Position numbers and translations under genes: made by a program. Positions 1-11,346 of a stretch of DNA of 64,000 bases are shown here, piece by piece. How positions within the stretch are numbered: position 1 is the stretch's first letter; each line of letters opens with the position of its first letter. The stretch is from positions 124,001 to 188,000 of the forward strand of contig NC_060020.1 in the NCBI RefSeq assembly GCF_021134715.1. Reading direction: 5' to 3'. Below the pieces are notes generated by a model that saw nothing but the letters and a program-made list of their open reading frames with translations, was not told the origin of the DNA and did no database searches. This DNA comes from Daphnia pulex. Taxonomy: Eukaryota > Arthropoda > Branchiopoda > Diplostraca > Daphniidae.

Positions 1-455
1 TTCCCGATGATGGACGCGTGATTCGTGAACTGATTTCCGAAGTAAGAAATTCGACGGCAGCACCTGCGTTGTAATGACAAGAATTTTAGACATACATTTC
101 CAAATTCTAAATAATTTAGTGGTTAGCTGCATCATTGGCGTTGGATACAACCGAAACCAAGCGAGTTATTAAATGTTACCTTGATAAAGGTACTTAAGTT
201 ATTTGGGATGTCTTCGCCATCACGTTGCATCAACCGTGCCGTTACAATGAAGGTGTCGCTTTGGAAATTATCGCCCAAAGTTGAGCCGGATTCCACTTTG
301 ACGTGCAATGTGCCGTACTTGGGTATGTCATCGTACGTGATGCCATCGACATGATCAGTCGCTAGCGTGGCAAGTTGAGGTGCCAACTGCTTCTCTTCAA
401 AAAGGGTTTTCCAAAACAGCTGGCGACCAGCCAAACTTTTAATTTCGTAGGTCAT
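1..455 (-). CDS. EcKinase-like (CHK kinase-like) gene, 5' part only; continues off the window
   Basis: Exon 1 is 180-455 (92 codons from the ATG at 455). A GT-AG intron of about 116 bp follows, and exon 2 begins at 63 with VLPSN and runs out of the window. The first exon shares LFWKTLFEEK, LATDHVDGITYDD and GDNFQSDTFIVTA with the three complete paralogues in this window, and the splice site falls at the same place (after FIK, before VLPSN). Exon 2 already differs from the others (VHESRVHHRE where they have YEARTHHHE). By family knowledge these are small-molecule kinases of the EcKinase/CHK type, often linked in arthropods to ecdysteroid or xenobiotic phosphorylation; the substrate cannot be read from sequence. 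The catalytic part lies outside, so intactness is unknown. Confidence 0.75.
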
Positions 456-1263
456 CTTGTTTATCCGGTGTGGGACCTGAATGCTATAAAAATGAGATCC
501 TGCTTAGACACAATTTATGGCTAAAACAAACAAAAAAATTATTATTATTAAATGCCTTTTCATACCTTATAGTTTAAGCAGGAAAACAAATTGAGGAAAC
601 GATATAGCTATTGAAGGAGGAATAAGAAAATCAAAAATTAAGATTTAAAAATGCAAGGACAATTAGGTCCAATGTTGAGAGATGCTGAATCCAAACAGCA
701 GTGCGAGAATTGACATCCTTATTATACCTCAGCGCAGCAGTATTTTATCTATATCGCCAGTCACGTCACTCTCATGATTGTTGTGTGCTAGTCTCTTATC
801 TCCTAATGTTGTTGCGCAACGGAATGGAAGGCCGACCGACAATAATCACAATATTATTATAATGCTCAGCTGTATAGACTGTATAAACTGTATCTCACCT
901 ATGAAGCATTTAGGTGATTAAACAAGATGACTTACGAAATTAAAAGTTTGGGTGCTGGTCGCCAGCTGTTTTGAAAGACACTTTTCGAAGCGACTCTACC
1001 GAGTTTGACTCTGTTTCGTGATTCCATTGAAAGCTCCGCCTCTTTTTCACGCCAACTAAAACTGTTGGTATAACGACAGAAAATGTAAGCGTTGTAGATG
1101 CAGCCGAATCAAGTAGACAGCCAGTATAAACACACAAAAATAACCTTTCAAATTAGTTATAATTAACCATATTCAAGACCTAATATACACAATAGCTTGG
1201 GAACATAGGGTCTGGAACATACAGAAAATAGTTGTACGAACAGCAATATCAATGAAATTTTGT
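456..1263. other. Intergenic between EcKinase-like copies, with one exon relic
   Basis: AT-rich spacer between two minus-strand EcKinase-like genes. The only recognisable content is a plus-strand relic of EcKinase exon 1 at 927-992, listed separately. No other coding signal was seen. Confidence 0.6.
927..992 (+). pseudogene. Inverted scrap of EcKinase first exon
   Basis: On the plus strand, opposite to its neighbours, an ATG opens MTYEIKSL, nearly identical to the start of the partial gene at 455. It then carries one extra residue, reads GRQLF, meets an in-frame TGA where the paralogues have W, and continues KTLFE before similarity ends. It is a short broken duplicate of the exon 1 start, presumably left by an inverted duplication between the two copies. 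No function is expected. Confidence 0.75.
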
Positions 1264-2874
1264 TTAAGAATCATGCAAGGCTTTAACTTCGTCGATGAGT
1301 TTGATGAGACGGTCGGTTAGAACTACATTGTCACTCAACTTTTTTGACAACATCGTAGCCTTCATCAATTCCTCCGCTTCCACACTCATTCCACTGGCCC
1401 CTTTGACTATTTCCCCGTCAGCGACTATAGAAAAGAAATTATAAAATCATTAGTAATTAAAATTAAATTTGATAATAGTCACCTTTTGGTTCTTTCTGCC
1501 TCTCTGCCGCATCCATTTCATCCAACCTGTCGAGAACTTTCTTGTTCAAGACAAACGACAGGACGATTATTCCCATAAACATCCACATCAAGGATCTTTT
1601 CTTATAATCAGCCAAGAAATCTTCCCAGTTGTAGCAATTAAGTGAAATGCCAAGCAGTAGCAAATCAGCAGTCAACGTGTCGTAGTAGTGACGTAACAAA
1701 TCAGTCATGTACCTAACCCTTATTTCCGGCTTGGCGCTTATGTAAAGGAAATACAGGACGTCGCTGAGTGGATGGCCGATCCTTACAACTTGAAAGTCGA
1801 TCATTTTCAAGGCAATTGGTTTCTTCCCATCGTCGGCATATTTAAACAACATGTTATTGTTCCAGTAATCCCCATGTAAGATGCATGCCAATGGACCGCA
1901 GCTCTCCACCGTATCAATTTGGACAATCTCCGGTAGACGTTCCACAAAACCAGCTATCCATTCAACTAACTGCACGGTAACAAATACAAAATTAGGCCAA
2001 CCGGTAATATTCAGATAAATAATTAAGAATCACATCAGGCCTTTCAACATCCTTGGCAAATTCGATCACACTTTCGATGTTGTCTTTGATCATCTGAAAA
2101 AGGCTTGTGTCATGCATTTTATTCCCATCCGTGATGGGTTTGGCTGCAGGTGGAATTTTCGATAGTTCGCCCGTCGATGGGTCTGTCCACTTTCTCACTG
2201 CACTCAGTGTCAAGGCGTGGTAATGGGCCAGTGACGTCAGTGCAATTTGACAGTGTCGATAATCAGCACCTTCGACTTTATCGGCCATGAGGTAACCCTC
2301 AGCTTTGAGATCCTCCAGGAGGGTACAAGTTCCCGATCCATCCGCTCCGCCTTGAACAATTTCCTCCATATGAGTGTAGTAGACATCGGGAACATCCAGC
2401 GGAATCGATTGCCCTGTGTGCATCTCTCGCAAAAGTCCAAAGAAGTTTTGGTAGACGTCCATCTCGTGGTGGTGAGTCCGTGCCTCGTAAGCAATGACGC
2501 GCAGCATTGTGTTCGATGGTAAGACCTGTGCAACAAGGTACTACAAAAGTTAAAACATTTAAAATAAATTAAAGATAATTCCAACCAATCACCTTGATGA
2601 AAGCACTCAAGGTATTTTTAGTTTCGTTTCCAAAGTCATCCCGTTTTATCAATTGAGCCGTCACAATGAAAGTGTCGCTCATGAAATTGTCACCCGGGTT
2701 GGAAGCGGATTGTGCCACAATATGCACTTGACCGTATTGTGGCAGGTCGTCGTAAGTGACGCCATCAACGTGATCCGTCGCCAGCACGGGCAATTGTTTC
2801 GCTATTTTCTTCTCTTCAAAAAGTGTCTTCCAGAAAAACTGCCGATCGGCCAGACTCTTGAATCGGTCTCCCAT
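1264..2874 (-). CDS. EcKinase-like (CHK kinase-like) small-molecule kinase
   Basis: Four exons: 2593-2874, 2034-2525, 1483-1969 and 1264-1424, giving 473 residues with in-phase GT-AG junctions. Kinase-like signatures are LLEDLKAEGYLMADK (hinge-like), ILHGDYWNNNMLFKY (the HGDxWxxN Brenner-type catalytic loop) and LKMIDFQVVRIGHPLSD (metal-binding IDFQ motif). These place it in the EcKinase/DUF1679-type aminoglycoside-phosphotransferase-like fold. Cytosolic, with no signal peptide. By family knowledge it phosphorylates a hydroxyl on a small molecule such as an ecdysteroid; the actual substrate is unknown. Exons 2 and 4 (492 and 161 nt) match the other complete copies exactly in length. The start is chosen because MGDRFKSLADRQFFWK aligns with the other N-termini. 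Confidence 0.88.
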
Positions 2875-4318
2875 TGTGAGATTTTATAGCCTGAATCGCA
2901 TAAACATGTTTAATTGACTAGCAAATTAACCCTCCGGTGCCGGTTTAAGTATGGTTATACCTTTAAAGTTCTGCCTTCGTATACGGAAAAATTGTGGAAG
3001 TATTGAGAACCTTTAAATTGATCGGAATTAGATCTTGGAGAGAGTATAAGTATATAGATTGATAGTCACACACGCACAGTAATATGTTATTTACGACACA
3101 CGGTTACATACTGTTGTCCCCACGGTCCAATTTTTCTTATATTAATATAGCCTCTCCTTATCACAAGACTAAAGATAAAACCGTCTAATGTCGACAGTTG
3201 TAAATCACGAGAGACGTTCGATGGACCTTATTTTGTTATTTGTCTTCCGATGAGCTTAAAAGAAATGAAGGACTGATGTCGTAATTCGTAAATAATAAAA
3301 TAATGATATTTTTCACTGCTTGTGATTTTGTTTTTGTGTTTGGTATAATTCCTGTGATTTTTGTTTTCGTTTTTTTAATTATATACCCAGCTAAATGGTT
3401 GAATCCACTTTCCCATCAACTAGCTGCGTTATACTGGACACGAAGACCAGAACAAATGAAACGCAAAAAGAAATGTTAAAAGATATATGTCTGCTCATTG
3501 CTCATCGATTATTTGGTACAAAATATGTGACATTGTATCGTCATTTCAGTAGAGTATATCCTTTCTTTCAAAAGCTAACCTATACGTTCATTTCATTTTC
3601 GTGCTTTTAAGTTTCACACGCTGACTCGCTTCGCACTTTCACACGATCTTGTCTGAAAATTAATCTGATTAAATTTTCAATGTCAAAAACAATAAAAAAC
3701 TGTCAAAGGAATACATTTGGCAACTCCGTTAAATTAATGGCTGACTGCACGAAAAAATTAAATGATCGAAGTGGTCTTTGTTTGGTCGTCGTTTCGTCGT
3801 GTCTCGTTTTCTCTTACTCTCTTTTCTTTTCTCTTCAATTCAATAGTTTAACTATATGTTTTATTAACTGCAACGGTAGATAAACAAGACCCTTCCAGGT
3901 TCGCCCTCGGGTATTAACGTGCAAGATATCAGTTAAAAGCTTTTGCTTATATTTTCAAAACAATTAAAATGTAGGAATTTCGTAAGATTTTGTTTATTGT
4001 AATTTCCTGGATTTTTTTTCTTTATCATTTACGAAATAAATTTATTATTATTTTATCATTTATCATTTTACGAAATTCTTGAGTTAAACTCAGACAGTGG
4101 CCCAATTTCTCCATCACAAGGGCTGAGGTAAAAAGGCAACAGTTCAGGTTACAAGATCGAAGCCATATTTTAGGAAAAAAGTTTGAGGCAAGGCAACAAT
4201 TCAGGGAAACAGATGGAGGCAACAATTCGAGAAAAAAGATGGAGGCAATTAGCTGCAGTCGATGTTTAAGGACGTCAAGTAATTAAGATCTTCAGACAAT
4301 CAGTAAAAAAGGATTTGT
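2875..4318. other. AT-rich intergenic region
   Basis: No convincing gene. Short open frames at 3395-3610 and 3680-3883 have low-complexity composition and no recognisable domain. From about 3884 the region carries one copy of a repeat also present at 7028-7155. At 4295-4332 there is a perfect inverted repeat (AGACAATCAGTAAA and its complement) that overlaps the stop codon of the next coding piece. Confidence 0.5.
3884..4012 (+). repeat. Direct repeat copy 1 bracketing the VPS33A fragment
   Basis: The segment starting ACAAGACCCTTCCAGGTTCG and running to TTGTTTATTGTAATTT is repeated in the same orientation at 7028-7155 with a few substitutions and small indels. The two copies lie on either side of the truncated VPS33A piece. 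It is non-coding and the repeat family is not recognised. Confidence 0.8.
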
Positions 4319-4556
4319 TTACTGATTGTCTTTAAGCCACTCCCTCAGCTCCCTTTCATCAGGTATATCCGGGTTGATCTAAAGAGAATACACAAGAAAA
4401 AAAAATCCCGATGAAAAAAACTGCTGGAGAAATATTATTGAGTTTAAACTAACCATGATTACCGAATCATCGAAGGAGTCTAGGAATATTTCTCCACTAT
4501 CGCGTGCGAATGCAGAAACCTTAACACCTCCAAATGCAACAATGGCGTTATCCAGG
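4319..4556 (-). other. Unrecognised exons fused downstream of VPS33A fragment
   Basis: Reading away from the VPS33A piece in a different frame, an open stretch encodes DNAIVAFGGVKVSAFARDSG and IFLDSFDDSVIM, then a plausible donor (GTTAGT near 4453). After an acceptor near 4380 it resumes as INPDIPDERELREWLKDNQ and stops at 4319-4321. This is not VPS33A sequence (VPS33A should continue into the rest of its Sec1-like domain). It looks like the tail of another gene joined to the truncated copy. The family is not recognised. Confidence 0.4.
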
Positions 4557-5854
4557 CTACTGAGCTGAAATAGCTTTAGCTTTGCGACTGAGTGCAGTAC
4601 CCACGGCTGAAAAGTTCTTGTCCCTGCGAAAATAAATAACTTTAAAACTGTCGGAAGCAAAATTTGTCTGATTAAAAATTTCACCTCAAATCAGCGTAAA
4701 GCTCTTCGGCCGAGTTTAGAACAACAGATTTAACAGAGCTACCATCAGAGCGAGGTGACTGGCCCGCATTTGATGAGGCTTGAAAATTTTCTCCTGGAAG
4801 CTTGACTGTATCTAAATAACAATGAAACCACAAAATGCAAGTAAAATAATTGTTTTACTCAGAAGCTAACAATACTTTCTTACTATGTTTTATTCCATGG
4901 AATTCGTCGATAAGACCCTCATAGGTCAACTGAGTGACAACAGGAGTTATCAAATCTACAGTCCTATCAATGATCATGAGAGTGTCGAACAACGGAGACA
5001 TGGGGGGATCACAGTCTACCCCAATATCACGTCGCATTCGAGTCATCAATTCGAATACGTTACGGGCATGGCGCCCCTTACCCACAACGTTGGGGAAAAT
5101 GCCATATAAACTTTGGAGGGACATTAACCCATGAGCAATTTGGTGTAAGGAGCTGATTTCATTGTCAACATATAAATCCTGAGAATAAATTTGAAGAAAT
5201 TGATGACAAGCAATCCCTTTCAAAGTTTGGCTCATAAATAAATACCTTGAAAACATTATCGAGTTCCATTGAAATGACATCACTATCTAGTGGGAAAAAA
5301 TCAGCAGGCAGTTCATCAATAGAAGTAAGAGTTCCATACACTCCTTTGTCCTAAATGAAGTAATAATTTTGTCAACAATTTCTTCTTCGCTGATTTAAGT
5401 AACTTTAACCAACCTTGAGCCGCTGTTCACATACTGCACTTCGTCGGGAGACAAAAATTAACTGATATTCCTTACTAGCAGAATGTCCTTGGCTTTCTTC
5501 GCTGAAATGTAAATTAACTTATTGTTGACTATTTAAAGTTAAAATATGTAGATTATTCATACCTGTGCAAGTTATCGGCAATACAATCCATCAGCTCAAC
5601 TTCAGGTCTTGTGATGAACAGCATATTTTTAACAGATATGGAAGGCAAGCGCCCAGATTTTAACTGAAACATTTTTACAACATCTAGTTCCTTAAGAAAA
5701 CTGTATTCTGCCACCAAACCAATGGGGCCAGTGAGTTGTTCATCCCAAAATATTGCCTAGCATAATTGATGAATTTACGTACATTTCTTAAATGGAATAG
5801 CACACACCAAAATACCTTTGTTCCACTGAACTTCTCTAAAAGAGAAACAATATC
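4557..5854 (-). pseudogene. Vps33A: Truncated VPS33A (Sec1/Munc18-type HOPS/CORVET subunit), partial copy
   Basis: Seven exons are visible: 5816-5854, 5563-5756, 5414-5501, 5246-5350, 4884-5178, 4685-4811 and 4557-4623. Diagnostic stretches are [68 protein letters not shown] and LNSAEELYADLRDKNFSAVG. VPS33A is the SM-family subunit of the HOPS and CORVET endolysosomal tethers and binds SNAREs; the usual length is about 600 residues. Only roughly residues 27-300 are present. No first exon was found upstream, where repeats begin at about 5931. In the last exon the frame hits TAG just after LSRKAKAISAQ. Splice sites remain clean, so the copy is probably a fairly recent partial duplicate rather than the functional gene. 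Confidence 0.75.
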
Positions 5855-6010
5855 CTGTAACAATAACAAAACTGTTGACGAAATTTATTTTTACTGAACA
5901 AGACATCAACAGACTGTCAACAGACAACCTAATGGATTTTGTGGTTGTCCTAAGTCACAAAAAGCTAATGACTAAATCCGCATAAAATAAAATAAAATTT
6001 AGTATTACCA

Positions 6011-6999
6011 ATGCTCATCTTCTCCTGTCCTTAACTTTCTTTCTGAAACAGACACGTGCACATCCAAATTTAGGTGAGGACGATACATATTCATGTCTAA
6101 CTTCTAATCATTAGCCTAACAGTCAAAATAAAATTTATCGTGAGGCATTACAATTATGGTAAATTATTTCAGTGCTTACCATACATGATGACTACTCATC
6201 ATATGGTATTTATATCAGTGAGTGACTCACAGAAATGGTTTAGTGCACTATGAAAATCAAGAAACCCATTTTATGGTCATTTTCCTGGGCGTCACAACAA
6301 AATCAATGAGTGACTCACAGAAATGGTTTAATACACTACCATGAAAATCAAGCAAACCCATTTTATGGTCATTTTCCTGGGCGTCACAACAAAATTAGTT
6401 AGGCAAACAAAATACGTAAGAAAACTCAAAATAATAAATGATATTGCGTTGATTTACCCTTCATGAAGCATTTAGCTATGCGAAACAATTACAATGACAA
6501 TGATGAATAAGGTAATCCATAGTATAGTCTTTTGCCTAAGAATTGAAACAGGAATGTTGAAATTATGCGTTACTTTAATAATTACAAATTGCAAGCTAAC
6601 CATGTCAACATGATGACGACGTTCGGTAACTGACTAACTGATAAATCAGACAACAAAAACAAAACAAACAGACAATCGAATTGATGTTGTGGTTGTCCTA
6701 AGTCACAAAAAGCTAATGACTAAATCCGCATAAAATTAAATTAAATTTAGTATTACCAAATGAATCGAAACTTACCTATCCGCTGAGATAAATTACTGTA
6801 AGTTTACACAAAAAGTTTGAAGAAAATCGATGCAGTAGTTTAGATTTCTATAAATTTATTCTGATTCTGAATTAAAGGTTCTGGAAGCCTGGCCCAGAAC
6901 AGCGTACACTCCCCCCACATCCCTCCCCCTCCTACACACCCAGACACCCGCATTTACTTTAATGCCTTCTGGTAGTACAAGTACTACCCTCAGGGATAA
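6011..6999 (+). repeat. Approx. 990-bp direct duplication, copy 1
   Basis: The block from ATGCTCATCTTCTCCTGTCC to TACTACCCTCAGGGATAA is repeated at 7816-8787 in the same orientation with few differences. It ends in a distinctive palindromic TGGTAGTACAAGTACTACC motif. An 80-bp piece from its 3' half (TTGTGGTTGTCCTAAGTCAC onward) also occurs just before it at about 5938-6010. No coding capacity was seen; the repeat family is unknown. Confidence 0.85.
6215..6393 (+). repeat. 88-bp tandem duplication
   Basis: Two adjacent copies of a unit starting TCAGTGAGTGACTCACAGAA (second copy TCAATGAGTG...) lie at 6215-6302 and 6303-6393. The same tandem pair recurs inside the second large repeat at 8023-8190, where the second unit has a deletion. 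The tandem duplication therefore predates the large one. Confidence 0.8.
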
Positions 7000-7027
7000 C
7001 TTAAAAACTAAGAATTCAATAGGCTTT

Positions 7028-7155
7028 ACAAGACCCTTCCAGGTTCGCCCTCGGGTATTAACGGGCAAGCTATCAGTTAAAAGCTTAAATTGCTTATTTT
7101 CAGAACAATTAAAATGTAGGAATTTCGTAAGATTTTGTTTTATTGTAATTTTCTA
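7028..7155 (+). repeat. Direct repeat copy 2 bracketing the VPS33A fragment
   Basis: Second copy of the segment described at 3884-4012, beginning ACAAGACCCTTCCAGGTTCG, same orientation. It directly follows the end of large repeat copy 1. Confidence 0.8.
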
Positions 7156-7815
7156 TTAAACTAATCACCTGAATCAGTAGTGCGGAAGAATTTTGTTGAG
7201 CAATTCTAATATTATTATTATCCATAATGTTATTCTGTTCATAATTTGTAGCTTTAAGCTGCTGACGTTTTTTTACTCCGCTTTTTATCCTTTGGACTTG
7301 AAAAACACTCTTTTGATTTTGGTGGCATCTTTTAGCAAAATTTCAAGTAAATCAACCTGTTTGACAGACAGCACGGAACGAATACTTCCGGGGCGAGTCA
7401 AGCTATAACTACACTCAAGTCCATAAATATCTACCCCCTATACCCCCTTCCCCCCCCCCCCCCAAAAAAAGGCGCGAAAAAAGAGGATCTTAGTATCTTA
7501 CCGCAACAGAATTGTTTTTGTGCTAAGTATTATGCAATCGGAAAAGCGAGTATGCGTCTATACGAATAGTTAAAACGGTGGTATATTAGAAAATGAAAAA
7601 TTACAATGATTACAACAATGCCAAGTCAAAATGTGATTTAGGTAAACATTTCTGTCGTGATACGGCACAGCTCTCGAAGATTTTAAGACATCAATGATTG
7701 CATTTGAAAATATTACACATACGACTATTCAGTTAAAATCAAATGTTAAATAAATTTCCATTTTTCCAACAGATGCAATCAACGTAGATTTAAAATTACT
7801 GGTATGCCTAAGCTA

Positions 7816-8787
7816 ATGTGCTCATCTTCTCCTATCCTTAACTTTCTTTCTGAAACAGACATGTGCACATCCAAATTTAGGTGAGGACGATACATATTCA
7901 TGTCTAACTTCTAATCATTAGCCTAACAGTCAAAATAAAATTTATCGTTAGGGCATTACAAATATGGTAAATTATTTCAGTGCTTACCATACATGATGAC
8001 TACTCATCATATGGTGTTGATATCAGTGAGTGACTCACAGAAATGGTTTAGTGCACTACCATGAAAATCAAGCAAACCCATTTAATGGTCATTTTACTGG
8101 GCGTCACAACAAAATCAGTGAGTGACTCAGAGAAATGGTTTAATACACTACCATGAAAATCATGGTCATTTTCCTGGGCGTCACAACAAAATTAGTTAGG
8201 CAAACAAAATACGTAAGAAAACTCAAAATAATAAATGATATTTCGTTGATTTACCCTTCATGAAGCATTTAGCTATGCGAAACAATTACAATGACAATGA
8301 TGAATAAGGTAATCCATAGTATAGTCTTTTGCCTAAGAATTGAAACAGGAATGTTGAAATTATACGTTACTTTAATCATTACAAATTGCAATCTAACCAT
8401 GTCAACATGATGACAACGTTCGGTAACTGGTAAATCAGCAACAAAAACAAAACAAACAGACAATCGAATTGATGTTGTGGTTGTCCTAAGTCACAAAAAG
8501 CTAATGACTAAATCCGCATAAAATGAAATAAAATTTAGTATTACCAAATGAATCGAAACTTACCTATCCGCTGAGATAAATTACTGTAAGTTTACACAAA
8601 AAGTTTGAAGAAAATCGATGCAGTAGTTTAGATTTCTATAAATTTATTCTGATTCTGAATTAAAGGTTCTGGAAGCCTGGCCCAGAACACCGTACACTCC
8701 CCCCACATCCCTCCCCCTCCTACACACCCAGACACCCGCATTTACTTTAATGCCTTCTGGTAGTACAAGTACTACCCTCAGGGATAA
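7816..8787 (+). repeat. Approx. 990-bp direct duplication, copy 2
   Basis: Near-identical to 6011-6999, including the internal tandem units and the terminal CCCTCAGGGATAA. It has a small deletion in the second tandem unit near 8160 and some point changes. Non-coding. Confidence 0.85.
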
Positions 8788-10230
8788 AATTTGGGCTTTA
8801 ATGCTAAATCAAATAGAATAATTAGTTTATCTTGTAAAATTTGGTCTTGGGTGTGAGAAGCACATACTGAGCACATGTGAGACAACATTAAGACCCTATT
8901 AAATAAATGGCATGCTTTTACCATTTACTTTGTTAGCCATGCTATAGTTCATGTTTCCTCTTTGATTCTTTGGCAGATTTGAGTCATTAGCCGCCCAACA
9001 TCATCAACCTTGTGACCATTGAACCTACCCTTAGCTGCTTAGCAGCAGTGTCAGCCTCGTTGGTATGGTATCATTTTATGATATACTCTTACTCATTATA
9101 TCTGTATTTGTATGTAAATGATTTGCATGACCTGCTTATGCTCAGTGTGCCCATGTGTCAAGTGTGTTCATTAAAATTTAATGTTTACGTAGCAGTCTCA
9201 TTCAAAACTTGTCCTTACTTTTAGCCGTTTGTGGTTTCCATTAAATATTCTCACTAACATGTGCTGTTTGTTTATTGTAGGAAACATCATCCCGTCCTGA
9301 TTGCAGTTTATCTCTTATTCTCTTATTCTGCCTGGAGTGTTCAAGTTCAACTCTTCTGTGGATGGAGCCCTTGGAGAAATAGATGTCTGACTGTAATTCC
9401 CAGGCTCCAAGGTAGGAAAAAGTTTGCCGTATTTTCCTTTGCTATCTGCTGGCGTTGATTTTGGTTAAAACATCCCTTCCTACTCCCTCTGCTGCTGACT
9501 GTTATTTAAGTTGCTCAACTGCCCTTGGCAGTGAAACACAGAGAGCAAACTCATATAAATGAGTATCAATTTAAGTTTTTTCTGCGATCTTTCCCGAGTC
9601 TTAAATTGGGTCTCACACGCGAAGTGGGCGAACGCGAATCTCAACACGATCTTCTTCGTTCATCACGTGGGTTCAACAAAACTGTCTTGCCCCTTCAGGT
9701 CCACTAAACATGACGCAAGTCACGAGTCATACGAAAAATTCTGCCGTGAGCCTGAGACAGCGCAGTTATTTTTACTTTGCACCTCTGAGATTTTTGGACA
9801 CGCATTTCAAAAACGTGTAAAGCCTTGCTCACTTTTCCTTCAAAACTTTTGTCCGAAAATTCAAGCAGATTTTGACGACATTTTTGTTTGTCGTCTCTGC
9901 AAATACTCGCTCCAAAGCTTTGAGCTAACTTCTTATTTCCTTTTTGCCATCGAATAGCCAAGATTAGAAATTTTTATTGCCCGAATTTCTAATCATTTTC
10001 CAATTCGTGTTTCATGATGACGTCGAATTTCAGGAATTTGATTAATATAACAAAGTCGGAACTCTTCCAAGAAGCTGTCGATTTCCGCGTTTGTGACTAT
10101 TTTAAGTTCGGTTATAATTAGAATCCCCAGATAACTGGTCAGAATTGATTTTTAAAATGTTAGTTTCCCTCAGTCCAGTTTCCAGAGATTTTTTTTTTTT
10201 CGCCTGTGCAATTTGTTGAGACTTCACGGT

Positions 10231-10287
10231 CACAGCATTAAACTAGACAGTAAACAACTGAATTCACTCACGAACGTGCACCCAACC
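10231..10287 (+). repeat. Dispersed repeat, copy A
   Basis: CACAGCATTAAACTAGACAG and the following bases to CGAACGTGC recur almost exactly at 29750-29806. The element type is unknown. Confidence 0.75.
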
Positions 10288-11346
10288 AGTCGCGGCCACG
10301 GCCACTAATGAAGGAGAGGGGGGGGGGGGAGACTGACTGCTGAGACTAAAATTGGGTAATACTAAAACTTGCTCGAATTCAATTCATCACATCCTATCTC
10401 TTGTCCCGGGCCTATCCCCTTCTTAATATGGATGTACTAGGTAGAAACATCTGTAACGTACAGCGGAGACAGTTGTCCGCACGCATGCATTTTTTTTAGT
10501 AGGCAACACGAGAATAATCATGGAACGTGTAGAGGGATCAATTGCTTGGGACAGAGTGTATAGTTCGGCGTTTATCGTTATAAAGTTGAGCATGTTAAGG
10601 GGATATAGAAGCAAAAATCTAATGGTTTTCCTTTGATTGACTATTATCCATTTCGGTGCTGCAGTATATGAAATTACATGCTAATTCCCTTTTTTCTATT
10701 TCCTTTGTTCGTGGACATTTTGAACTGGAAAAGTTTTTTGCGGGTAAATGTAGTTATGCCAATTGATGATGTGTTCTAATGTTGAATAAGCCCATTCTTG
10801 ACGAATATTGTACGCCATATAAGCCGCCATGAGCCCATAATACTGTATGTATATTTATTATACCGGATAAAGCTGGGATAAAGTACAAATGTTAGTTTTT
10901 GCCTAGACCTAGCCCACAGGAAATGAAACGAAATTTTTCATCTTCTTTTTTTTTTTTTTTTTTATAAACTTGATTTCCTAATTTGGTTTAGTGCAAGTTC
11001 GAAGAAATGAAGTTATTTGATTGCATTAATGCTTGGATGTTTTATATTTGAATTCGTTTGGCTTCGGCGGCGGTACTGAAAATATAAGAACAAGTTCAAA
11101 TGAGTAGCTCGTCAGCTTGGCTATAGCCTAAGCGGCATAGCACAATCAAAGTTCAAGCGAGTCCATAGGAAACTTAAGGGCAATGGTTAGTTGTACATTG
11201 TCGCTGATGATTGGCATGGATACACGTAATTTTGGTTGTTTATTTGGTTTTCATATGCTATATGTCACCTTAAAATGCTTGTCAAGTTAAAATACGATCT
11301 GCATTTCAAAATGCTACACCATTTATTGCGTTGGAAATGGGAATGA

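Larger units (their letters stand above)
5855..11346. other. Repeat-rich intergenic region, no gene recognised
   Basis: The first 3 kb hold a duplicated block of about 990 bp (6011-6999 and 7816-8787), an internal 88-bp tandem duplication in each copy, a poly-C run near 7449-7462 and the second copy of the 3884 repeat. From 8.8 to 11.3 kb only short unsupported open frames were seen, for example at 9559-9957. A repeat shared with 29750-29806 lies at 10231-10287. Confidence 0.55.

Noticed and set aside
7441-7470. Poly-C/poly-A tract as a functional site
   Set aside because: A simple homopolymer run in a repeat-rich spacer, with no associated feature.
9559-9961. Overlapping open frames on both strands of about 85-132 codons
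   Set aside because: No domain, no splice or promoter context, and Cys/Phe-rich composition as expected by chance.
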